A DNA stretch of 64,000 nucleotides from Streptomyces indicus. GTDB taxonomy: Bacteria; Actinomycetota; Actinomycetes; Streptomycetales; Streptomycetaceae. The stretch is from contig NZ_FNFF01000004.1 of assembly GCF_900100315.1 (NCBI RefSeq), forward strand, positions 62,001 to 126,000, given 5' to 3'. A program made the translations under genes and the position numbers. A model generated the notes under the pieces. That model was given only the letters and a program-made list of their open reading frames with translations. It was not told the DNA's origin and searched no databases. Shown here piece after piece: positions 54,716 through 63,267 of this stretch (position 1 is its first letter; every line of letters starts with the position of its first letter).

Positions 54716-55024
54716 ATGAGCCAGAAGTTCGTCCAGATCATCGACTTCGCGTCGCAGCGGTTCGACGAGATGCGGGAGATCCTCGACCGCTTCGAGCAGC
54801 GGATGCAGGGCACGCCGGGCGGCCCCACGCACCGCATCCTGCTGGCGGACCGCGAGCAGTCGGGGCGCTACCTCGCGATCATCGAGTTCGAGTCGTACGA
54901 GGACGCCGCGCGCAACAACGACCGTCCCGAGGTGGCCGAGCTCAACCAGCAGCTCTCGGCGCTGTGCACGCGCCCGCCGGCCTTCACGAACTGCGACCTG
55001 AAGGACTCGCGCGAGCTGAAGTGA
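54716..55024 (+). CDS. Small dimeric alpha/beta-barrel-like protein
   Basis: 102 residues: beta-alpha-beta pattern (FVQIIDFASQRFDEMREILDRF, YLAIIEFESYEDAARNN) like ABM/ferredoxin-like stress proteins. GGGGGAGG precedes ATG 54716. Function unknown; the pattern suggests a homodimer that binds a small ligand. Confidence 0.75.
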   Translation: MSQKFVQIIDFASQRFDEMREILDRFEQRMQGTPGGPTHRILLADREQSGRYLAIIEFESYEDAARNNDRPEVAELNQQLSALCTRPPAFTNCDLKDSRELK

Positions 55025-55058
55025 CGGCGAGCTGGAGGAGTCGCAGGCGCCGAAGCGG

Positions 55059-55110
55059 CAAGCGGGACGATACGAAGCGCCAAGCGAGACGATACGTATC
55101 GCCTCGCTTG
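55059..55110. promoter_or_regulatory. 30-bp TetR operator and flanking direct repeat
   Basis: 55081-55110 is a palindrome with 15-bp arms and one mismatched pair (CAAGCGAGACGATAC and GTATCGCCTCGCTTG). A 16-bp half-copy with one change lies at 55059-55074. It overlaps the -35 region of the TetR gene next to it. Confidence 0.75.
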
Positions 55111-55114
55111 CTGC

Positions 55115-55120
55115 TACATT
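55115..55120 (+). promoter_or_regulatory. -10 hexamer of a leaderless start
   Basis: TACATT six bases before ATG 55127 of the TetR gene, directly after the palindrome. Confidence 0.5.
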
Positions 55121-55126
55121 CGACGC

Positions 55127-55777
55127 ATGGCCCCGAAGACCCCTGCCCCCAAGACCTCTGCCGCCAAGTCCGCCCCCGACGCCAAGCGCCGCAGCGAGCG
55201 TTCGCGGCGCGCCATCTACGAGGCCGCGCTCTCGATGGTGAGCGAGGTGGGCTACGGCAAGGTCACCATCGAGGGGATCGCCGCGCGCGCGGGCGTGGGC
55301 AAGCAGACGATCTACCGCTGGTGGTCCTCGAAGGCGGAGGTGCTTCTGGAGGCCTTCGTCGACCTGGGCCAGCAGGCCGCCGAGGCCGCGGGCGGCGAGG
55401 ACGCCTTCGCCGCGCTGCCGGACACCGGGGACGTCGCGGCCGACCTCAAGACGGTGCTGCGCGCCACCGTCGACGAACTGCTCGACGAGAAGTACGACGC
55501 CCCCTACCGTGCGCTCGCTGCGGAGGGCGTGGTCAACCGCGAGCTGAGCGAGAAGTTCGTCCAGGCGCTCCTCGAACCCGGCCTCAGGCTGTACGTCGCG
55601 CGCATCGAGAAGGCGCAGCGGGACGGCCAGATCCGCGCGGACCTCGACCCGCGGATCGCCATGGAGCTCTTCGTCTCACCGCTGGCCCAGCGCTGGCTCC
55701 AGGGGACGGGCCCGCTGACGCACGCGTACACGGACACGGTCGTGGACTACGCGCTGCACGGACTCGCGCCGCGCTGA
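55127..55777 (+). CDS. TetR-family regulator
   Basis: 216 residues. After a Lys/Ala/Pro-rich arm (about 1-20) comes the helix-turn-helix (RSRRAIYEAALSMVSEVG, IEGIAARAGVGKQTIYRWWSSK, about 22-70), then a TetR_C_11-like ligand domain. The YRWW pattern is typical of that group. The 30-bp palindrome abutting its promoter indicates autoregulation. Neighbouring genes give no clear target. Confidence 0.9.
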   Translation: MAPKTPAPKTSAAKSAPDAKRRSERSRRAIYEAALSMVSEVGYGKVTIEGIAARAGVGKQTIYRWWSSKAEVLLEAFVDLGQQAAEAAGGEDAFAALPDTGDVAADLKTVLRATVDELLDEKYDAPYRALAAEGVVNRELSEKFVQALLEPGLRLYVARIEKAQRDGQIRADLDPRIAMELFVSPLAQRWLQGTGPLTHAYTDTVVDYALHGLAPR

Positions 55778-55819
55778 CCGCCGGCGGTCCGCGACCGGCA
55801 GCCCTGGCTCAGCTCCGGC

Positions 55820-56758
55820 TCAGCCCTCGCTCAACGGGCGGGCCCGGACCGGGCCCTGCACCGGGGTGCGGGACAGCAGGCCGGGCGCGTCCGTGATCAC
55901 GCCGTTGCAGCCGAGCCGCAGCACGCGGTCGCGCTGCTTCGGGGTGTTCACCGTGTGCGCCCACACCCGCGGGATGCCCGAGCGCACCGCGCGCTTCAGG
56001 TCCTCGTCGCGCGCCCGGTAGTCCACGTCGAGGACGGCCACGTACGGCCGGAAACGCTCGAAGCGGTCCGTGCGCATCTGCTGGTACGAGCGCCACAACT
56101 GGGCGGTAAGGCCCAGCTGGTGGGCACGCTTGGCCACGGCCGGCTTGTTGGAGTTGACCAGCACCGAGCGCGTGAGCCCGCGCCTGTGCACCATGCGCGC
56201 GAGCGTCCTGACGCTGTCGGCGTCCTTCGCCTCCAGCATGAGCACGACCTTGCCGCCGAAGCGGTCGAGCACCTCCGCGATGGTCGGCGGCCGCTCGGGC
56301 CGCCAGCTGTCGCGCAGCGCCGAGTCGGGGCGGCTGCGGACCTGGCGCCACTCCTTCAGGGTCAGTTTGCGGACCGGGCCCGTCTTGTCGGTCGTACGGT
56401 CCAGGGTGCGGTCGTGCATCGCCACCAGCGTGCCGTCGCGCAGCATCCGCGTGTCCACGTCGAGCACCTGCGCCGTGCCCCGCTGGTACGCGGCGACCAG
56501 GCCCGACATGGTGTTCTCCGGCACTTCCAGGGCGCCCCCGCGGTGCGCGGTGTAGACGACGGGCGGCAGCGCGTCGACGGTCACCGGAGAGCGGTCGGCG
56601 CGTGGGGCGGCGGGTGCGGAGGGGGCCGCGGGCGTGACGGCCGCGTGCGGGAAGGCGGCGGGGGCGGCCGGGGCGGGGGCGGCGTGGGCCGGGGTCAGGC
56701 CCGTGACGGCGAGAGCGGTGACGGCGGTGAGCGTGACCGGTGCGGCGAGGGTGACCAT
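55820..56758 (-). CDS. Secreted glycerophosphodiester phosphodiesterase
   Basis: 312 residues. Signal peptide (about 1-27, Ala-rich, ending THAHAA-like) and a Pro/Ala-rich linker to about residue 58, then a GDPD barrel: TAHRGGALEVPENT (catalytic His), VLDVDTRMLRDGTLVAMHD (metal acidic residues and His), VLMLEAKD. It releases glycerol 3-phosphate from deacylated phospholipids outside the cell. ATG 56758 is chosen because TACCGT lies six bases upstream (leaderless); a TTG further up lacks a ribosome site. Confidence 0.9.
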   Translation of the reverse strand: MVTLAAPVTLTAVTALAVTGLTPAHAAPAPAAPAAFPHAAVTPAAPSAPAAPRADRSPVTVDALPPVVYTAHRGGALEVPENTMSGLVAAYQRGTAQVLDVDTRMLRDGTLVAMHDRTLDRTTDKTGPVRKLTLKEWRQVRSRPDSALRDSWRPERPPTIAEVLDRFGGKVVLMLEAKDADSVRTLARMVHRRGLTRSVLVNSNKPAVAKRAHQLGLTAQLWRSYQQMRTDRFERFRPYVAVLDVDYRARDEDLKRAVRSGIPRVWAHTVNTPKQRDRVLRLGCNGVITDAPGLLSRTPVQGPVRARPLSEG

Positions 56759-56764
56759 GACGAC

Positions 56765-56770
56765 ACGGTA
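56765..56770 (-). promoter_or_regulatory. -10 hexamer of a leaderless start
   Basis: TACCGT on the minus strand, six bases before ATG 56758. Confidence 0.4.
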
Positions 56771-56916
56771 GGTGCACAAATCCTGACTTGCCCGGCATCG
56801 ACACCCGTCCGCGCTGCCCGCCCCCGGGCCCCCGGATACGGGGTGCGGCCACCCGGGGCGCAGGATGGTGGCACCATGGACGCCACGGGCGAGGGGAATG
56901 CGAGGTTAGGGGATAG

Positions 56917-57639
56917 ATGGGCGAGGAGTTCGGACGCCGCTCCGGCGGACAGAGCAGGTTCTCCCAGTGGCTGCGTACGCGACGCCCCAAGGACACGGGC
57001 GACGGCGGCCGCGAAGCCCTGCTCGTCGCCGCCGCGGCAGCGGGCCTGCCGCTCGCACCGGCCGCGCACCCCGCCGGCTACCGCTGCTCCTGTGACCGCA
57101 TCGGCTGTCCCACGCCCGCGCGCCACCCCGTCTCGTTCGCCTGGCAGACGCAGTCCACGACGGACAAGGCGCAGATCGAGCGCTGGGCCCGGCATCAGCC
57201 CGAGGCCAACTTCATCACCGCGACCGGCATGGTCCACGACGTGCTCGACGTACCGGCCGAGGCCGGGCGCGCGGCGCTCGACCGGCTCCTCGAAGCGGGC
57301 GTGGCCGTCGGTCCCGTGGCCGAGTCCGGCGACGGCCGCATGCTCTTCTTCACGGCCACCCGCGGCACCCCCGAGGACGAGGACGAGTGGTGGCCCTGCG
57401 AACTGGACTGCCACCCCGAGACGATGGACGAGCATCCGGGTCTGCGCTGGCACTGCCGTGGTTCCTACGTGCTCGTCCCGCCCGCGCGGCTGCCCGGTGA
57501 CCTGTCGGTGGACTGGGTCCGCGGGCTCGAACACCCGCTGCCGGACCCGCTGACGCTGCTCGAGACCCTGACCGACGAATGCGCCCGGGTGGCGGGGGAG
57601 TCCCCGGACCCGGCGGAGGCGTGGCCGCTGCGGCGGTAG
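56917..57639 (+). CDS. Bifunctional DNA primase/polymerase (Prim-Pol) domain protein
   Basis: 240 residues with an N-terminal Prim-Pol-like domain. Features: ALLVAAAAAGLPLAP entry helix, CSCDRIGCPTPARHP, ITATGMVHDVLDVPAEAG (where replicative Prim-Pol enzymes have a DxD metal motif; here D-V-L-D-V), then RGSYVLVPPARL. No helicase follows, unlike plasmid or phage Prim-Pols. Streptomyces carry stand-alone chromosomal copies of unknown role. ATG 56917. Confidence 0.8.
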   Translation: MGEEFGRRSGGQSRFSQWLRTRRPKDTGDGGREALLVAAAAAGLPLAPAAHPAGYRCSCDRIGCPTPARHPVSFAWQTQSTTDKAQIERWARHQPEANFITATGMVHDVLDVPAEAGRAALDRLLEAGVAVGPVAESGDGRMLFFTATRGTPEDEDEWWPCELDCHPETMDEHPGLRWHCRGSYVLVPPARLPGDLSVDWVRGLEHPLPDPLTLLETLTDECARVAGESPDPAEAWPLRR

Positions 57640-57718
57640 TCCGGTCGGGCTTCGCCGTGGGCGCTCGCGCCCCGGCGATCCGTGTGCGGCAGCCGTCCGC
57701 AGTCGACGGGCGCCGCCG

Positions 57719-58384
57719 TCAGCGGCGGGTGAGGGCCACCCGGCCCCCGACCTCGATCAGTCCGTCCGGCCCGGGCGCCGTGAGGATCTGCGAGCCCGCG
57801 CCCTGCGTGATGTTCAGGGCCCGGCCCAGGTGGTGGGTCAGGCGCAGGGCCGCGGCCCCCGTCGCCTCGTCCTCGTCGATGCCGTCGCCCCGGCCGGGGA
57901 ACGCCCGGGCCCGTACGCGCCCGGCCGCCTCGTCCTGCCAGGCCCACGCATAGATCCACTCACCGGGCGGCGGTACGTCGAGTGCGTTCACCTCCTCGGG
58001 TGAGGAGTGCTGCCGCAGCGTACGGTCCGGCGCCCACTCGGCCCGTGCCGTGATCCATGTGAACTCGCCGTCCTGGCGCACCGCGACGACCCCCGCCGGG
58101 GTCACCAGCTCGGGCAGGTCGAGCAGCCAGGCCGCGCCGACGCACGGGTGGCCCGCGAACGGCAGCCGGACGCTCGGCGTGTGGATGTCGATCACGCCGC
58201 GCTCGTCGTCGTCCACGAACACCGTCTCGCTGTAGCCGAGTTCGGCCGCGAGCCGCTGCCGCGCCGCAGCGTCGCGAACCGCCGCGCCGTCGCGTACGAC
58301 ACCCAGCAGATTGCCGTGCCCGCCGTCGGGGCCGCAGAAGACCCGGACCACGTCGAGGCGCACACCAGAGGCTTGTTCCGTCAC
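57719..58384 (-). CDS. PhzF-family protein, short form
   Basis: 221 residues, shorter than the 275-residue paralogue at 46.3 kb. It has the catalytic Glu in LGYSETVFV, FAGHPCVGAAWLL and DEDEATGAAALRLTHHLG. The middle segment joining the two half-domains is reduced. GTG 58384 overlaps the AraC stop by four bases, so it is coupled to the regulator. Confidence 0.87.
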   Translation of the reverse strand: MTEQASGVRLDVVRVFCGPDGGHGNLLGVVRDGAAVRDAAARQRLAAELGYSETVFVDDDERGVIDIHTPSVRLPFAGHPCVGAAWLLDLPELVTPAGVVAVRQDGEFTWITARAEWAPDRTLRQHSSPEEVNALDVPPPGEWIYAWAWQDEAAGRVRARAFPGRGDGIDEDEATGAAALRLTHHLGRALNITQGAGSQILTAPGPDGLIEVGGRVALTRR

Positions 58385-59352
58385 CCGGGCATTGAAGCAC
58401 TGCCGCGCCGGCCCGCCGCCACGGCCCGTACGGTGCGGTCGACGGTCCGTGCGGCGCCGTCCGTGACTCGTGCGGCGTCGACGCCGGACCGCGTCGTGTC
58501 GCCGGCCGCCCAGGCGGTGTCGTCCACGGCCAGCCAGGGAGCCGCGGCCACGGCCGTGGGCGTCATCCCGGCGAAGGCCAGGGCGTCCCGGTGCAGATGG
58601 GACTGGTCGGCGTAGCCGCTCTCGGCCGCGACCGCGCCCGCGCTGTGCCCCGCCGCGAGCCGGTGCGCGGCATGGTCGAAACGGACCAGCTGCGCCGCGC
58701 GCTTGGGCGTCAGACCGATCTCGGCGCGGAACCGGGACCACAGCCGCTGCCGGCTCCAGCCGACCTCCGCCGCCAGAGCGTCGATCCGGATCTGCCCCCG
58801 GTGCGCGGTCAACTCCCGCCAGGTGTGGGCGACTTCGGGGGTGGCGGAGCGGCCGGCCACGTACCGGCGCAGGAGCTCGGCGTCGGCGATCGCGAACCGC
58901 TCCTGCCAGGAACCGGCGGCGCGCAGGCGCTCCTCGACCCGGCGGGCCCCGGCCCCCCAGAGGTCCTCCAGGGCGACCATCGCCCCGCCCGCGGACGGGA
59001 GTCGGCCGCTCCCGGCGGACGGAAGGACGCCGAGCACCGCATGCGCGACGACCGGGGACAGCCGGATCTGAAGACATTCGATGCCGCTGCCGCGCACGCG
59101 CAGGCCGCCGGGCGCGAGCCCGAGCACGGTGCTGCCCCGCTGCCGCCGCCCGTCCTCGCCCTCGACGAGCAGCCCCTCGCCGAACTCGAAGGCGATCATC
59201 ACCGACGGATACGGCACCACGGGGAGGTCGAGGGGCTCGGCGGACCGGTCACGGAACCCGGCCATACCCACACCCGGCAGCCTCCCCGGCCGCTGCGGGG
59301 TGGCCACCTCCCACCGCGCGGCGGCGGCACGTGCGGACTCGACGGTGCGCAT
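58381..59352 (-). CDS. AraC-family transcriptional regulator
   Basis: 323 residues: N-terminal ligand-binding part (about 1-160), AraC HTH pair (about 180-265; IDALAAEVGWSRQRLWSRFRAEIG and SGYADQSHLHRDALAFAGMTP regions), then an Ala/Asp-rich C-terminal extension (about 270-323) not usual for the family. ATG 59352 has TAACCT six bases upstream and also GGAGG. Forms a two-gene unit with the short PhzF gene, its probable target. Confidence 0.88.
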   Translation of the reverse strand: MRTVESARAAAARWEVATPQRPGRLPGVGMAGFRDRSAEPLDLPVVPYPSVMIAFEFGEGLLVEGEDGRRQRGSTVLGLAPGGLRVRGSGIECLQIRLSPVVAHAVLGVLPSAGSGRLPSAGGAMVALEDLWGAGARRVEERLRAAGSWQERFAIADAELLRRYVAGRSATPEVAHTWRELTAHRGQIRIDALAAEVGWSRQRLWSRFRAEIGLTPKRAAQLVRFDHAAHRLAAGHSAGAVAAESGYADQSHLHRDALAFAGMTPTAVAAAPWLAVDDTAWAAGDTTRSGVDAARVTDGAARTVDRTVRAVAAGRRGSASMPG

Positions 59353-59525
59353 GCCTCCAGGTTACGAGGCCGCCCCGGGCCGGGGCTCGGGGCATCGTGA
59401 TCTGTTCAACTCGGGGCACCGTGACATTTGTTCAATACGCGGCCCGCGGCCCGCGCCGAGACTGGCGGCCTGACCACCTGCCGACAGGCAACCTGTCGAC
59501 CTGCCTCGCCGAAGGATGTGACCCG

Positions 59526-59921
59526 GTGACCGTGACCCCGATCGATCTCTTCATGAACTTCCTGCTCCTCGACCAGGGCGGCCAAGTCCGCGCAGAGAAG
59601 CCCGTGTTCGACCCGGGCAGGGACGGCTGGCAGCTGATGACCTTCCATGTGGAGACCGAGGCCGACGTGCACGGTGACCACTGGGAGATCCACACGGCCG
59701 CCGACGAGCTCGTGGCCTGCCTCTCCGGCGGCATCCGCATGATCCTGCGCCCCCAGGAGCCGGGCGAGGACGAGGAGGAGTGCAAGCTCCCGGCCGGCAC
59801 CGCGGTCGTCGTGCCGCGCGGCCGCTGGCACCGCATCGCCCTGGACGGCCCGAGCGACATCCTGTCGGTCACGCTGCCGCGGGGCAGCCGCCTGGAGAAG
59901 CGGGCCGAGGCCGAGGCCTGA
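59526..59921 (+). CDS. Cupin-domain protein
   Basis: 131-residue single-domain cupin. Motif 1-like HGDHWEIHTAADELVACLSG and motif 2-like PRGRWHRIALDGP supply His and Glu metal ligands in a beta-barrel. Catalytic activity cannot be inferred. GTG 59526 follows GAAGGA. Divergent from the AraC gene and therefore possibly under its control. Confidence 0.82.
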   Translation: MTVTPIDLFMNFLLLDQGGQVRAEKPVFDPGRDGWQLMTFHVETEADVHGDHWEIHTAADELVACLSGGIRMILRPQEPGEDEEECKLPAGTAVVVPRGRWHRIALDGPSDILSVTLPRGSRLEKRAEAEA

Positions 59922-59925
59922 GCCG

Positions 59926-59994
59926 CGCCCGCACACGCCGACGGCGGGCCCTGTGCACACGCCCGCACACGCCGACGGCGGGTCCTGTGCACAC
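59926..59994. repeat. 34-bp direct repeat carrying terminator arms
   Basis: Two copies (59926-59960 and 59960-59994) with one base difference begin CGCCCGCACACGCCGACGG. The second supplies the left arm of the terminator. Confidence 0.8.
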
Positions 59995-60007
59995 AGGACC
60001 CGCCGTC
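59974..60007. terminator. Bidirectional terminator, 16-bp perfect stem
   Basis: GACGGCGGGTCCTGTG pairs exactly with CACAGGACCCGCCGTC around CA, between the convergent cupin and HtaA genes. Confidence 0.8.
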
Positions 60008-60035
60008 ATCCGTCTTGCTGTGACGTGCTCAGGCC

Positions 60036-61601
60036 TCAGGCCTGCTCGCCCTCCGCCGTGCGCCGGCGGCGGGCCGCGTAGACCACACCGGCGCCGGCGG
60101 CGACGACCGCGGCCGAGAGGCCGAGCAGCGGGCCGGCCGGGACGTCGGAACCGGTCGCGGCGAGGTTGCCGCTGCCGCCGACACTGCCGCCGCCGACGGT
60201 GCCGCCGCCGGCCGTGGACGAACCGGCGGTCGAGCCGCCCGCCGAACCGCCGCCCGAACCGCCCGTGCCGCCGGGCAGCGTGGCGTCCTCGTCGAGCGAG
60301 AGCGCGACCGTCACCGGGTCGAGCGGGTCGCCGGCGTTGTAGGGGGAGCCGACCGTGTCGTTGGCGAAGGTCTCGGCGCCCGCGGCGGTGAACTTCGCCG
60401 GGATCTTGTCGAGGAGCAGGACGTCCTTCTCGACCTTGTACGTGGCCTTGGCCAGGTCCAGGGTCGCGAACGCGACGTCGTTCTTCGTGCCGTCGGCGGT
60501 CTTGACGTCCACGAGCAGGGTGCCGGTGGCGCCCGCGGCCTTCACCTTGACGTCGCTGAACGTCATGTCGATGCCGTGCGCCTGGTACGCGAACCGCACG
60601 CTGCCGTCGAAGGACGCGTCGACCTTCTTGGCGTCGGCGTCGAACTCGGCGCTCTTGTACGGGAATTCATAGCCGGCGGACACCTTCTCGGCACCGCCCG
60701 AGGTGGTCACCTGGCCACCGGAGGAGATGTATCGCCGGAAGGACTCCTTGACGCCCCAGGTCAGCTTCCCGTCGACGACCTGCCCGTCGGGCTGCTCGGA
60801 GCCACCGGTCCCGCCGGTCCCACCGCTGGTGGACCCGCCGGTGGTCCCGCCGGTGTCGCCACCGGTGTCGCCACCGGTGCTGCCGCCGGTGGACCCGCCG
60901 GTGTTGCCACCGGTGGAACCGCCCGTGCTGCCGCCCGTGGAACCACCGGTGCTGCCACCGGTGTTGCCGCCCGTGGAGCCGCCCGTCGACCCACCGGTGC
61001 TGCCACCGGTACCGCCGCCCGGCGCCGGTGCCTTCACGGTCAGCTCGTCGCCCGCCTCACCCTCGTACGGGCCACCCAACTGCTCAGCGGCCTGCTTGGT
61101 GAGCTTGGTCTCCATGTCCCGCATGGACTGGGTGGCCGTGACCTCGGCCAGCGGTACGTCCTGCGTCAGCTTGCCGTCACGGGTGACATCAGCGGTGATG
61201 CTCTTCGCGGCGCTGTCGAACTGGATGTCCTCCAGCTTGACCTCGAAGCCGTGCCCCTTCGGGGGCGCGAGAGAGATGATGGTGACGCTGCCCTTGAAGG
61301 CGAGCTTCGTCTCGCGCGTCGGCTCACCGGTGTACGTACCCGTGCCGCCGGTGAACGTGAACACGCCGTTGTCCGCGGCCTGGCTCGCCCCGTCCGCCGT
61401 CGTGATCGTGGCAGCGGCCCCAGTGGGGAAGTCGCGGCCCAGGTAGTCGCGGTACGACTGCTTGATCCCCCACGTCAGCGTGTAGTCCTGCAACGGCGTC
61501 TCCGCCGCGGACGCCGAGGTCATCGTCAGGGAGGTGGCGCCGAGCGCGAGCGCCGTCGCGGCGGAGGCGGCAAGCGCTATGGAGCGACGGGAGGTGGCCA
61601 T
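60036..61601 (-). CDS. Cell-wall-anchored HtaA-domain heme-binding protein (LAXTG)
   Basis: 521 residues. Signal peptide about 1-33; HtaA domain 1 about 38-185 (LTWGIKQSYRDYL, with the Tyr expected as heme ligand; KGHGFEV with His); a linker of about 80 residues of GGST, GGNT and GGDT repeats; HtaA domain 2 about 275-430 (LTWGVKESFRRYI; AYQAHGIDM). The C terminus has the sortase-E motif LAATG, a hydrophobic helix and an RRRR tail. It should be covalently linked to peptidoglycan and pass heme inward. ATG 61601 follows AGGAG. Downstream of the membrane HtaA gene, under the same iron box. Confidence 0.9.
   Translation of the reverse strand: MATSRRSIALAASAATALALGATSLTMTSASAAETPLQDYTLTWGIKQSYRDYLGRDFPTGAAATITTADGASQAADNGVFTFTGGTGTYTGEPTRETKLAFKGSVTIISLAPPKGHGFEVKLEDIQFDSAAKSITADVTRDGKLTQDVPLAEVTATQSMRDMETKLTKQAAEQLGGPYEGEAGDELTVKAPAPGGGTGGSTGGSTGGSTGGNTGGSTGGSTGGSTGGSTGGNTGGSTGGSTGGDTGGDTGGTTGGSTSGGTGGTGGSEQPDGQVVDGKLTWGVKESFRRYISSGGQVTTSGGAEKVSAGYEFPYKSAEFDADAKKVDASFDGSVRFAYQAHGIDMTFSDVKVKAAGATGTLLVDVKTADGTKNDVAFATLDLAKATYKVEKDVLLLDKIPAKFTAAGAETFANDTVGSPYNAGDPLDPVTVALSLDEDATLPGGTGGSGGGSAGGSTAGSSTAGGGTVGGGSVGGSGNLAATGSDVPAGPLLGLSAAVVAAGAGVVYAARRRRTAEGEQA
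60829..61022 (-). repeat. Gly/Ser/Thr tandem repeats in the HtaA linker
   Basis: Repeated 12-bp units encode GGST, GGNT, GGDT and GGTT tetrads between the two HtaA domains, forming a flexible wall-spanning spacer. Confidence 0.85.
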
Positions 61602-61656
61602 GACAGTGGTTCTCCTAGGGGGAGTAAGGGAGTTGAAGAGGTGAGGAGCGGCGGGC

Positions 61657-63117
61657 TCAGGAGTCCTCGGAGCCTTCGGAGGCACCCGTAGCCGCCGGCG
61701 CCGTACGCCGCTTGCGTACGACCACGAACGCGGCGCCCGCGAGAAGGAGCACACCCGCACCGATACCGATCGGCACCGCGGGCGAGCCCGAAGAGGAAGA
61801 GGAGGCGACCGGCTCGGTCTTCGCGTCGGGCGCGGCCGAGGCCGAGGAAGAGGGTGCGGACGAAGCCGAGGCGTCCGACCCCAGATCGGGCAGCGCCGGC
61901 AGCTTCGCCGACGCGTCGAGCGCCACCGCGAGCGACACCGGGTCCATCTCGGTGCCCGCCTTGTACATGCTGTTGAAGGCCTTCGCCCCGTCGGCCGTCA
62001 GCTTCGAGGGCGCCTCGGTCAGCGTGACCAGACCGTCGGCCGCCTTGAGCTTCGGCGCCTCGAAAGTGACCAGCGCGGCCTGCTTCTTGTCGTACTCGGG
62101 GCTCGCGACATCCGCGTACAGCGTGGCCTTGCCGTCCTTCGACTTCACGGCGAGCGCGCTGAGTTCGACGTCGAGCCCGTGCTCGCCGGTGAAGCGCACG
62201 CTGCCCTTGAACTTGGCGTCGAGGGTCTGCTTCTGCTCGTCGAACGTGCCCTCGCCCGCGGTGAAGCGGAACAGCGCTCCGCCGTCCTGCGCGCCCCCGG
62301 ACAGCTTCCACTCACCCTTGGCGATGGAGCCGCCGACGTACTCGCGGAAGGTGCGGCGCACGCCCCAGTCGACGGCGGCGTCCTCGATACGGCCCGCCTT
62401 CGCGTCCTTCTTGCCCTGGTCCTTCTTGTCACCGGACGAGCCGGAGCCCGAGCCGGAATCCGAACCCGAACCGGACGAGGATCCGGACGACTTGAGCACG
62501 TCCGCGGACAGGCTGACCGGGTCGAGCGGGGTGCCGGCCACGTAGTAGCCGGCGAAGGCGTTCGCGCCCTGCGTCGTGAGCGTGGCCGGCACGTTGGCGA
62601 GGGCGACCGGGGAGCCGCCGCCCTTCATGTTGATCCCGGAGACATTGAGGCTGGCGAGCGGCACCTGCGCGGAACTCGTCACCTTGCCGGTGCTCTTCGC
62701 CTTGCTCACCATGTCCGCGTAGAGCGTCCCGGAGCCGCCGGAGATCCGCACGGTGGGCCGGGAGATGGTGAGGTCCAGTTCGTACGAGCCGTCGGACTTC
62801 CTGTGGCCGAGGAAGCGCACCCCGCCGGAGAAGCCGGCGCTCAGCGCACCGGTGTCCGGGTTGTACGAGCCCTTGGCGGAGTGGAAGCGGAACTGGCTGG
62901 CGCCCGCGGTCGCGGCACCGGCCTGGAGCGTGTAACTGCCCTTGGCTATCGGGCCGGTGACATAGCTCTGGAACGAGGCCTTGATGCCCCAGTCGAGCCG
63001 GCCGCCCTGCACCGTACGGTCCTCCGCGTGTGCCGCCGTCACCGGCAGCAGGGCGGCGAACAAGGCCCCGAGGGCCGCTACGGCGCCGGTGCGGGCAGCT
63101 CGTCTCGGCGAAGACAT
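61657..63117 (-). CDS. Membrane-anchored HtaA-domain heme-binding protein
   Basis: 486 residues. Signal peptide about 1-31; HtaA domain 1 about 36-205 (LDWGIKASFQSYV; VRFLGHRK with His); Ser/Gly/Asp/Lys linker; domain 2 about 243-415 (VDWGVRRTFREYV; RFTGEHGLDVE); Ser/Ala linker; one C-terminal transmembrane helix (about 452-472) with VVRKRR stop-transfer and no sortase motif. In Corynebacterium, HtaA proteins capture heme and hand it to HmuT. Its promoter region shares an iron box with the divergent hmuT-like gene. Confidence 0.9.
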   Translation of the reverse strand: MSSPRRAARTGAVAALGALFAALLPVTAAHAEDRTVQGGRLDWGIKASFQSYVTGPIAKGSYTLQAGAATAGASQFRFHSAKGSYNPDTGALSAGFSGGVRFLGHRKSDGSYELDLTISRPTVRISGGSGTLYADMVSKAKSTGKVTSSAQVPLASLNVSGINMKGGGSPVALANVPATLTTQGANAFAGYYVAGTPLDPVSLSADVLKSSGSSSGSGSDSGSGSGSSGDKKDQGKKDAKAGRIEDAAVDWGVRRTFREYVGGSIAKGEWKLSGGAQDGGALFRFTAGEGTFDEQKQTLDAKFKGSVRFTGEHGLDVELSALAVKSKDGKATLYADVASPEYDKKQAALVTFEAPKLKAADGLVTLTEAPSKLTADGAKAFNSMYKAGTEMDPVSLAVALDASAKLPALPDLGSDASASSAPSSSASAAPDAKTEPVASSSSSGSPAVPIGIGAGVLLLAGAAFVVVRKRRTAPAATGASEGSEDS

Positions 63118-63142
63118 CGGTCCCCCTTCAAGGTCTGGTCAT

Positions 63143-63161
63143 TGAGGTAAGGCTAACCTAA
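63143..63161. promoter_or_regulatory. Iron box between htaA-like and hmuT-like genes
   Basis: TGAGGTAAGGCTAACCTAA differs from the palindromic iron box TTAGGTTAGGCTAACCTAA at only three positions. It lies 26 bp from the HtaA start and 107 bp from the HmuT start, placed to let DmdR/IdeR repress both directions. Confidence 0.85.
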
Positions 63162-63267
63162 ACTATGCGCGACCTGGTGCGGAACCCCTACCGGCCCAGC
63201 AACCGCAGAGGAAACAGCAGGGCTCGGAGTGAAGCCCTCAACGGCACGACAGGACGGTGGAGTTCGA

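Noticed and set aside
56917..57639. Plasmid or phage replication module around the Prim-Pol protein
   Set aside because: No helicase, replication origin repeats or phage genes adjoin; stand-alone chromosomal copies are normal in Streptomyces.
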